Assembly (NCBI RefSeq): GCF_905220415.1
Contig: NC_059554.1
Span: 6,163,001-6,227,000, forward strand
Source of the DNA: Colias croceus
Lineage: Eukaryota > Arthropoda > Insecta > Lepidoptera > Pieridae
DNA length: 64,000 nucleotides
Reading direction: 5' to 3'
Position numbers and translations under genes: made by a program. Every line of letters begins with the position of its first letter. The stretch's first letter is position 1. Shown in pieces: positions 1 through 12,000 of this stretch. A model generated the notes under the pieces. It had not been told where the DNA came from. It did not search any database and saw only the letters and a program-made list of their open reading frames with translations.

Positions 1-43
1 TCCCAAAATTATCAAACTATTTATGTAAGATGATATTTTGCAG

Positions 44-3000
44 GAAATCACACTGCCGTGTGTGCGGTGTGGTTGATGAGTACTATGACGAGTTTTCTGG
101 TATTAACCACGAAGATACTCCAAAACATTTGTGTAATGTTATATTGCGAAACTATGTAGTTAACAAGTAAGTAGTGTACCTATTGATAATATATTAGTCA
201 TAGACATTAGACATTTTAACATAAAGCGCATTTGAGTCATATTGATGAATATGATAAACAGTTCATATGGTACTATCAATAATGCTAACGGCAAAGAATA
301 ATCTAATAGCCTTGAACAATAAAAGTTTGAGTATATGTAAAACTAGCTTTGCCCCGCGGTCTCACCCGCATTACTCCGCTCCTGTTGGTCTTAGCGTGAT
401 TATATATAGCCTATATCCTTCCTCGATAAATAGGCTATCTAACACCAAAATAATTTTTGAAATCAAACCAGTCGTTTCTGAGAATAGCGTGTTAAAATAA
501 ACAAGAGAACTCTTCAACTTCATACTAAAATATTAGTTAGGAAGAATCTATATTCATCCTAACTAATATTTTAAATACGAGTGTATTTCTTTTCTTATAA
601 TTTTGGAGTACAAATTTGCAATGAAAATAGCTTAAGGGCCCTTAGTAGGTGAACCCGGCAAAATGGACTGTTTTCTATGAGCTATAATTAAAAATATTGA
701 AGTTTTTTCACACTGAAATTTCTAATATGTATTACGGAACGTATATGTGATGGGATGACTGTTTCCAAAACACGATTGGAAAAATTTTGCTCGATAAAAA
801 AAAATCCTGAAGTTACCTCTAAAATATCATATAAATGCTCATTACAACCGTATTTTACTATAATATTTCGTATAAAATCACAAATACATAGGTTTTTTTT
901 CTCGATTTCGTATTACCTTCTCGATTTCGTGACTGTTTTAGATTTAGAAAATACTAAATATTTTCATTCACTTTTTGATAAAAATGTGAATGGCGCTTAC
1001 GATTTTTAGTTTCGAGCACGTTGATTCCATACTAAACGCGGATCCCCTCACCGCTTACCTCAGGCCCGAATAGCTGAATTTTCGCTGACCGCCTAACCCC
1101 CCTTAAGACTCAGATATAGGCGCCTATTTTCCTAAAAATCAACCTTACCACTTGTAATACTTTAAAGATGGTTTTGCTCAAGATTTTTGGTAAAACTACA
1201 TGCGCTGCTAATATTCTGTTAAGCCAACCTTTCTAAAGAGCAATAGACATTCCAAATTTACAGCACTATTTATTTATTTTTTCTCTAAATGTTCATTAAC
1301 AATTCTATCTTGTAAATTACTCAGCTTACCATCAGGCGAGATCGTGGTCAAGCGCTTCCCTATCACACAATATAAAAAAAATTTAAAAAAATAATAATAA
1401 TTTTTCCATTAAAGATCATACTTCAGTAAGAACAAACACGGCGTGTCTATATTTGGTCATGCAGAGAGTTTACCGTTGAATGACGCTCCTGTTATGAAAA
1501 TTGAAAACTGTGACACTCATAAAATGAGATTATATGTATGTATTCATATAATAATGTAAGCTTGTTTTTATTTTTTTTATGGATTTTTATGCAATTTATG
1601 AACATTTTTATGATATTTATTGTCTAATAATTATTATCATGAATAACAAGAAATAAAAATTAAAAAAAGAAAAACAAATAGATGCTTAATGTTGTACGAA
1701 TATCAGTATATAAATAATTACATTTTTATTGTTTGTTCTTTTTCATCCTAACATGAATTTGGTTTTGATAAGGTCTATTAGTAGTCTAGTAGTTTATGTA
1801 TACTATGTAAATATTTTATTTGAATCGTCTTCCAAAATTTAGTTTCTTCTCATTGTTCCTACATTTCAGGTGAAACCAACTCAAACTGTGAACTTTACTT
1901 TTGATATCATCAATGAAATGAAAAGTGAAGATTTACTTATTATTGGCGTTCAACTGGCCCATCCTCAGCCACAGTTTCAAACTGTTCAAAATCCATTCAT
2001 CTTTGGTCAAGAACCCAAACTTATTGCCAAAAGTAAGTCAATTAAAAATTATTTATAAAGCATTGATATTTCAAATAAAAACAAAATTATCATTAATAAT
2101 TATTAATCTGGTTTTAGAATCGGAAATAAAGGGATCAATCGTCATTCAATTCCATGCCGTGGATATTGGTCACTATGAAATGCCAATCATGTTCACACTG
2201 TTTCGTCAGTGTGATCAAAAGAATTTAATTTTCGTCCGGGAAATGGTAAGTAAATTTAAATATTGGATCTTTGCTTAAGGAATAATGCACAGCGAATGTA
2301 GTCTGCATGATGCGAAATCAAATATCCTATACTTATAAGTTCAAAATAAAAGTTATTTCAAAATGCAGGTGGTCTCTAATATACTCATTATCAACATATT
2401 TGAAAACAAAATAAAAATGGAAATAATTGAGGATAATCCAAAAGTTAATGGAGAATGTTACTGGGAATACAAAAACATTTTTTTCAGTTTTATAAAAAAA
2501 TGGTCTCCGCTAAAAAATGGTGAAAATTGCTTCTTTTGCTATAAAATAAGTTTTTGAATAAACATTATAATATATTTATCGTTTTATAATTTACAGGTTG
2601 TGTCGGTTCAAGAAAGTCAAGATGCAACCACAAATGTAAAATATCCATACACAAACAAGAATTGGGAGAAATCATCGGTTTGTGTTGGTTCGACAACTCA
2701 ACCGTATGTATGCTTTATTATTTATTCATATGAATATGTGTTGTTAGATGTAGATAATTACTTTTACATAAAAATACAAAAATAATACCTACCAAATTTT
2801 AACAGGCAACAATCAAACTTTAAAATCCCCAAGTTGTTGAAGAAACTCTTGCCTTTGGGCCTCGAAGAAAGTGCATTGGAAGAGTTACATGAACGCCCTG
2901 AGATGATGAAACAGCTGCGAATAGTACTTCAGAAAACCAGGTGAAGTACTTATAGTAATGGCAACATGTTCTATAGTTAAATGTTACCAGTTAATATGTA

Positions 3001-6000
3001 TTCAGTTATGTATAAAATTATACCTACTCTTATTAGTCACTCCTCTCTACTTAATAACGTGCTGACAGAATAACAGCGTTACAGCCTCAGCTGTAACATT
3101 CATGCTGAGTCAGTATTCCCTTTCCCTGAGGTGATACAGATATAATATAATATTATTACGTCTTCACATATTGTTTTACCCAGTTATACCTTGTTTTTTA
3201 AGTTATAAGTAGTGTTGCCGAACTATCGATAGTTTGACTATCGATAGTTGACCTTGAAAATAAGTCAGAATATCGATAGCACTATCGATAGTATCGATAT
3301 TATCGATACTATCGATACTATCGATAGCGTTAATCATGGAATACTATTGATGAACTGCAATAGTATCGATAAAATCGATAGTATTGATTGCCAATAGTTG
3401 CTATACTATCGATACTGTCGATAGTATCGATACTATTGCTACTGAATATTGCAACTACAATCGATACTATCGATAGTACTGATACTATCGATAGTTTTGA
3501 GCTATCGATAGTAGTAAATTGTGCAATAGTATTGTTCACGATTTCTTGGTATAATGGGTCAATTTAAATTAGAAGACACTAACTATGCACAAATGTACGT
3601 GGCTTATTGGATTACGAATTAACGAACTAAAAAAAATGGATTGTACAAAGCGCCAATAGATAACTTGAAAAGTATTATAACCAAACATCTAGTTCTCTGT
3701 CATCCACTATAATATTATTGATAAAGCAATACTATCGAGAAAAAGGTCACTATCGATGGGACGATATTATCGATAGTATCGACACTATCGATAGTATCGA
3801 TAGATCGTTCGATATTGAGCTTCGATAGTATCGACACTATCGATAGTATCGATAGTTCGTTCGATATTGAGCTTCGATAGTATCGATACTATCGATGGTA
3901 TTGCTATGTGTCGATAGTATTTACGCTTATAGGACTATCGATACTATCGATAGTATCGACACTATCGATAGTATCGATAGTGCTATCGATACTATTGCTT
4001 TTCCCCAACTATCGATAGTTAATCGATAGACTATCGATAGTGGACTATCGAGCGGCAACACTAGTTATAAGTATTTTCTGTTATATAATGTACTGTATCA
4101 TTTTTTGGGAATAAATGTGTTTCTATTCTATTCTATTCTATTCACGTCTAAATAGACCCTTTTCAAAGTTCCCCCTATTAAAAAAATAACTTACAGTTCC
4201 ATCCCTTTTACAATTTTATAATCAAGAATGAAAATTATTTCATTAGGCAAATTTTGGACGAGGGATACACTAAAAAGAACTATATAGCATTTTTTCATCA
4301 CCTACTCTGGTGGGAGGAAATTGTCGCCAGGATTAATTTGAAGGTAAGAGGAATATTATTTTAAAAGTCTGTTAAATTTAATTTTGAAGTGAAACTTCCT
4401 TAGGCGCGTTGAGAGTAGAATTTAAAGGTCTCGTCATGGCAATACCGTCACGTCATGGAGTAAAGCAATGATTTTGGTATATTTAAATCTTGCCAAAGAA
4501 GTTTCACTTCTGACACGTGTGCTCGGCAATAACGCTCTTTTTTTACTTTTGTAAATTCTTGATTATATTATTAACAGAAATACAACATGTTCGAAGTTAC
4601 GATAGACCAAAGAAATGAATACTACTTATTGGAAGTTCCCGGTTTGGCAGAGAAGCGACCATCATTATTACGAGGTAATTTTGTGAATTTTTCTTTAAAT
4701 TATTTATTTATACATATTATGTAATTTCTTTTATTTGGTTTGACTACAGTTGTTACTAATAGTGGGGTAGGCTCCACAGATAATGGTAGATTCGGAATTA
4801 TTGCTCGTCAACAAGTACATTTATAAAAAAGTAGGCAAAGTATGTGTTTCAGTTGGTTATTATTATTATCGAACCTCAGTTTTTAAAGGGGACTAGGACT
4901 CAGTAGCGTGGGTTAAAGTCCTTTATAAGTAATTTAAATAATTGCTTATCTGAAATATTTTTTGTGGATATAATTAGTTAACGATAATGAGACTAATGGC
5001 AGTAAACAATAAAACCAATTAAATGAAGTTATATAAATAAATAAAATATTTATCAATACACTAACAAATTATCATAAGCAATCGGGTCTATCATCAAAAA
5101 ATATTATCATGACCTTGATAAAAATGTTACCTAAAAAAGAAGTATTTGTCCATCATGTGCGAATGTCTGATTTTAATTATAATTATTTTTGATAGTTTAT
5201 GATTTACGACCATATTCTTCCTAATAAGAAATTTAACTAAAATTCGACTAAATTGCAATCAAGAACGAATCTTTAATCAACTAACATTTTTATCCCTTTC
5301 TGCTCTTGAATGTAAAAATAATAATGTGGAGCGATTTCATTGATCAGATGATCTTAGTAATAATAATACATTATCTACAAGTTGGATCACGCGGCTGTTC
5401 TCCACACCCAGAAAAAATATATCCAAACTAGCTGTGCTCCGCGGTTTTACCCGCAGTGCTCCGCTCTTGTTGGTCTTAGCGTGATGATATATGGCCTATA
5501 GCCTTCCACGATAAATGGGCTTTCAGACACTGAAATAATTTTTCAAAACGGACTAGTAGTTCCTGAGATTAGCGCCTTCAAACAAACAAACAAACTCTTC
5601 AGCTCTATTATATTAGAATAGATACCAAAGAAATCAGCTGTTTTTGCGCGAAAAAGCAAGAACACTCATACATTCTTACAAACTTTTGCGTTTATAATTT
5701 AAGCAGAAAGGTCCTTAGAAAGGTAATTCGAGTCCATTTTCAGGAGACCGGGTTTACATACGGCCACGTCACGCTGCTTCATACGTGTTCGAAAGTACCA
5801 TAAAAGAGATTGAGGATAGCACAGCTTTATTGACTGGCTTGGATGAACGGTAAATATATGCTTTTAGATTAAAAAAACATACTTGTTAGTTGTTAGCAGG
5901 CTGATATTTGTGTATTTATTCAGTTTTATGGAAGATAAACAGGATTACTATACTAAGAGACAGATAGAAAACTCGCTTCAATATAAAGTTAATATAAGAG

Positions 6001-9000
6001 CACAATATACAAATATAGTCATAGTGTCATTACTGTTTTCCCGATGAATTTTCGATTTTCTGATTCTGTTTTAATGGGACGTAGCAAAAAAAAATGTCTT
6101 TCCTCTTTTCTTAATTAGCGCGTTGAAACAAACAAACTCTTCAGCTTTATAAGTATAGATTGTTATTCTCTGACCACAGGTTCAAGCAATACTACGATCC
6201 AGAACTAACATACGATATTAGGTTCATAATGTCTCGCATCCCCATGGAGCGGATGCACGACGCGGTGAACAAGTTGTTTGAGAGCAAGCAAGAAAGGCGC
6301 GTGTTCCCGGAGCCTGTGAGGAAGCAGATCCCAGCGAAGCCTATCAACCAGTATGTACCTCTTTAACATAATATGACACAGTGGGGTTTTGGTCGGTAGG
6401 AAGAAGACATTACCCACGGCCTCCGGGGAAGGGGCCGTGGGTTATCTATGCAAGATTTCCCCACTTAAAGCAAAGGTAGTTTATCCCATCGTATATAGGA
6501 TCACTCTGTTGTCCATCTGACGGTTTGTCTGTCTGACAAGACCCTTTTTCTCGCGAGGAACGCGTGAAGGGATCGAGCTGCAATTTTTATTGATTACTAT
6601 GGTCTACGGTCCCTTGAAGCTGTGACAAAATCAAACTTATAAGGCAACGATTTCAAAAGATTTTGCAAATTTTCGTCATTCGCAAGGGAATCAAAACCTA
6701 CAGGGTAGTCCCGTCCCCAGAATCTTAAAATTTGGTAGGAAGCAACATCTTATAACACAGATTTTTTTATCCTCAGTTGCACACAAGCTTAATTAAATCT
6801 ATAAATTTATACTATGTAACATTTTTTATAATTACTTAATACCGTACTATAATTGTAAGTTTTACCCCAGTAAAACATCGCATTCCCAGGGGAATTTCCT
6901 TTGATAACACGGGCGGAGAGCTAGTATTAACATAAATACCACTTGCAGATTCTTCAACCCGCTGATCCAAGGTAACGCGGAGCAGCGCTCGGCCGTAGAA
7001 CACATGGTTTCGGGCACTTCGGGCTTGGCTCCATACATCGTGTTCGGCCCGCCGGGGACTGGCAAGACTATGACGATCGTTGAGGCTATTTTACAGGTGA
7101 TATTTCGAGAAACAATTTAACAATAATTACAAATATGCAAAACAGACAATTTTTTTTTTGTTTTTGCTATGATATAATATAAAAAAGCTAGATACGTTAC
7201 CCGCTCTCTATTTTGGCAAGAAAAAACTCAGCTAAGTGCCCGAGTTTCACTTAGTCACGCACCATTCAGCGTCGTGGCTGGACGTTCTTTTTATATTTTA
7301 ATCGTTTTTATATTTTAAATTGTTATTACGAAGTACATGAGTATTATGTCTCGTGCGTGAGAGTGAAAGAGAGAACAACTGTATTGGTGATAATGCGTTA
7401 GTAAGTAGGTATGTATTAATTACGCTGTTTTTTAGTGCAATGATGTTGGCGTATGCCGCGTCTACTAGTATAATAGGTCATTGTGTTTTTGAGGGTAGTT
7501 TTTATTTTGTGTGTAATGTAATGTAATTTTTTTGTAATGTACTGTAATTTGTAATTATACTTGTTATACTCAATCTGTTGGTCATAAATAATTTACTAAT
7601 GATCAATGATATTATAAGTAAAAAGGTGTACCTACCAACACAAATTTCGATCGTCAATAACGTCACACTAACGCAGACACGATTAGATGTCAAAGTGAGG
7701 TAGCACAATTATTCAAATATCGTGCGCGAAAAAGAAATAAATAAATAATAAAGTAAAATGTGGCTAATCACCCACATTTCGACCTACCTACACCTTTTTA
7801 CCTACAACACGATTGCTAAGAATGTAATATATTTCCTCGCTCGTGTAAATAAACATCCAATTTCACCTATTTTAACAATTTGCTAGTTATCTTTAGTGTG
7901 TATAATTTTCATTAGTAGTGACTTAACAAAAATATAACACGCAGATAGTGTCTCGTAACACGAAAAACCGCGTGTTGGTGTGCACCAACTCCAACATGGC
8001 GGCCGATCACGTCGCTTTGATGCTTCTCCAGTTTCATAAAAAACTCAACATTAATAACTTCCTGTTTCGTGCCAACTCACAGTCCCGGGAATGGTATGTT
8101 GTTTGTTTCACTTGAAAAGTATGTCCTTACTAGTAAGTAAGGTTCGCGACGCGTAAGCTGAACTTTGCAAGTGTGAGTGAACGCCAAAAGTACAGCCAGG
8201 AACCACACACTGTTGAAACTGTATAAAGTATAAATCAATCAAAAATCGCTCTTAGCTGTCATATTATCTACACTATTTATGTAAGCTCGCACAAAATCAA
8301 AGTTCAGTTTATGCTTCACTGATTTTGTATCCATTCTAATACAATCTACTTACTTAGATTTTGCTATAGATTCTTATACGTTATGTTAATAATGTAAACT
8401 AGTTTTTGGACTTAATTTTTTTTCTGACTGTTATGACCCGGCCTAGCCTGCTTTGACACACCCTGCATATTAATGGAAGTTTGTACGACTATTCACAACT
8501 ACCCTCTAAATAATTAATGAACACAAGGCCTTCTGTACATAGTTAAATACACTGTTTTGAAGAGAAGATTGCCGATTTTGGCATCTTTGAATCTTGCCAA
8601 AGAAGTTTCACTTCTGACACGTGTGCTCTTTTTTAATTAATTCGTTCAACCAGGACGACGATGCCTCCGGAGCTGGCGTCGGTGTCGAACGGCACGAGCT
8701 ACGAGTCGTTCTACCCGGTGAGCAACGTGCACGTCGCGCAGTACCGCGTGCTCGTCACCACGCTACTGCACGCAGCTAAATACGCTTCGTAAGTGACCGT
8801 GCATATGTATATGTATACCTGTAGTTTTGTGTGTGCTCACACATGTCACATGAACTGGTGCATGCAGTGTTTTATGTGTGTAAACATAAATAATTTTAAA
8901 GCTATTGCATAGCTTCTGCGGGCCTTGAGCGCGGGGACCGAATCCAAAAATTGCGTAACGAAAAAACCTCATGCTCTCCACTCCGACGGGCTCGGGCCTC

Positions 9001-12000
9001 GGAGGTGTGGCTTGAAGGCATGCTATGCAATAGCTTTACCGCGGCAGTCCCCGAGTGCCACACGTCTTTTTTATTTTATTTATTTTTTGTTATAAGAAAA
9101 AACTTACAGCGTCTCGTGAAATGGATGCTCACAAAATTTTTTCTTGAGATTCAGTTATTAAAATGGTACAAATAATGCCCAAACTAATAAAACTATTACG
9201 GGTGCTTCAGGGGGCGCAGTCAGGCGGTGCACCGGCTGCAGATGTCGCACGTGTTCGTGGACGAGGCCGCGCAGGCCATGGAGCCGACGGTGCTGGTGCC
9301 GGTGACGGGGCTGCTGGCGCCCGCCGGCCGCCTCGTGCTGGCCGGCGACCCGCGCCAGCTGGGGCCCGTGTGCATCTCGCGCGACGCCCGCGAGCGCGGC
9401 CTCGGTGCGTACATAGGGGCTGCTGCGTACAAGTAAAAAGAACGCTGACGGTTAGGCTGCGCATTGGCGATTTATCGGTCTATTTCGTGTTATGAGGTGG
9501 TATAAGATTAACAAATAGGTAGTTGCGAAGCCACGATTCGCGAGCCTAGTTCAAAAATAAAATAATCGGCACATAGCTTTCGTGCAAAACTCGATCCATG
9601 TGCAAACACACCCCGTCACTTTCATCCAGCGTTCTTTTTACGTGACGCGTACTGTACGCGAGGCGAATAAAACCTCTTTTTCTTTTACTCTTTTTTTTTT
9701 CTCTTTTAAACACAATAATTGAACTTATGGAATTAATACAATATTGAACTTATATTAATTTGCCGGCAACCGTACTCTGTGGATGTAGGATCTAGACTGA
9801 CTGGATGAGAGACGCGTAGGGATCATGGCGGGAATGGAATGTGCTGACAGGATAGTTAGGGGGATGGCTGTATGCATTAGTACATACAGTCTTGGGATGT
9901 AACAGTACATAGGGCGTGCACACCCCGCTTACTGCGGGCACTACACACGTTCGGGGCGTGCGCAGCGCGTACTGCGTGCACGGCGCGAACTACGTGCGTA
10001 GGATGCGTGCATGGCGCGTACTGCGTGAACTGGATGCGTGCAGCGCTCTTACTGCATAAACTGCACGCGTTTAAGCCACGTACCGCTTGTAGTGCACGCA
10101 TACTGAACGCGTACTACGTGCACTGCACAATTACGGGGCTCGTCACCGAGTGGTCCTGGGCTGGTGTCATCTCATGTATGCAGATCACGCATGAACCTAA
10201 TTACCATGGCTGTTGCTCGTTATATTATGTATATTTTGCTGATGAACAAATTTCATGATAGATTTCGTACAAACACTTAACTTCAATATGTATGCAATAA
10301 AATATAAATTAACAATCAATGATAATGAATATATTATTGACTAGCTTTCCGCCGGCGGCTCCACCCGCGGTTTCAAAGAAAAACTCGAATAGTTCCCGTT
10401 CCCGTGGAATTTTCGGGATAAAACCTATCCTATATTACTCGTGGATAATGTAGCTTTCGAATGGTGAAAGTATTTTTAAAATCGGTCCAGTAGTTTATGA
10501 GCCTATTCGTTACAATCAAACAAACAAACAAAGTTTTCCTCTTTATAATATTAGTGTAGATAATACAATGCAGGCAACAATAATACTTTTACCCTTCTAA
10601 TAAATTTTCATCGTTGCATTACAGGTCAATCACTACTGGAGCGTTTAAAAGAGACGTACCCAAACATGTACTCCTCAGACCCGGACTACATCACTATGCT
10701 GGTCAACAACTTCCGATCAGATCCCGACATATTGGCCATTCCCAATGAACTTTTCTATGAAAATAATTTGAAGGTATGTTTACTTTTTACAATATGTGGA
10801 TAGAACTAAATAATTTCAATATTTTTCACTAAAAAAAGGTGCCGAAAATGAGTGTGGTCATTGTAAATTCTAAAAGTTTTATGGCATTGAATAAAACGAA
10901 CAAATTTAAATTCTCTACCATCATCAGTTTCAATATGTTTAATAAGTTATCATCTTTTAAAAATTGTATTATACCTATATTTTATTTTTCAGCCCTTAGC
11001 TCCATTAGACCCGTTATCTAAGGTCAGCATCCTTGGCCTTCCGGGAGGTGACAAAGCTACCATCTTCCACGCTGTGCACTCGCGTGAACAAAGGATGGGG
11101 AATGCACCCAGGTACGATAATTTTCAAGTTATTTTAATGTACGCGTCTTTTGGTTGTAGATACGTATTTGAAAAAACTAGTATAGTAGACATATTCGAGG
11201 GATATAATTGGTTACGTTTGTTTAATAAATAGATTAATTCATTATAGCAACATCCTTAGTATTCCTTATTTGCTTTTATATTAAACATTAATAAACTCTT
11301 AGAAATTAAACATTTTAACGGATTTTAAACGCGATTTCCTTGCAAAATATGTGAAACGTTAGGATAATAATATAATGAAAAATGTGTGCGTGTACTAGTG
11401 TACACACGTAAGAAGTGAAATTTCTTTATGACCTTATTTTTCAAAAAATAATTTACTATATGCAACTTTACAGAAATACGTCGAATCATGCGTGGTAGGG
11501 ATAAGAAAAAGATGGCGCGTAACGGAAAAATGTCACGCGTAACGAAAAAATGTTACACTAAATTTTTTTCCAACCCCGATAAAGAAGTTTCACTTCAATA
11601 AATCCGTTAAAATCTTTAATTTCTAAACATATAATAGTCGCGTAAAATCAAACCTAAGAAAATACTATAAATGAACACAATACTCATCATCTTTTACATG
11701 ATTTTCAATTATTTTTCACATAAGTGTCGCTGAAAATCAGCTCTGCAATGAAGGCCTATGCTTTTCATTGTAAAATGCTGAGCGGCAATCCTTTTAGCAT
11801 GTAGGTTGTTATTAAATAGATTGTAAGTACATAAATTGTTAATTTTAATATTGCCTACCTGCTAATAAAGAGTTTTTTATTTTATTTGACTATAGTTACT
11901 TCAACGAAAAAGAATTAGAAATGGTGAAGAGATACACAAAAGCTCTTATGGAATCTCACAACGTGTTACCGAAAGATATTGGAATTATCGCACCATATAT

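Noticed and set aside
3330..3539. Isoleucine/serine-rich 69-codon minus-strand frame
   Set aside because: Direct translation of the TATCGATA array.
9163..9495. Long GC-rich frames on both strands over the DEAA-box exon
   Set aside because: They are out-of-frame shadows of helicase exon 14 (9211-9404), whose own frame carries DEAA and GDPRQLGP motifs.
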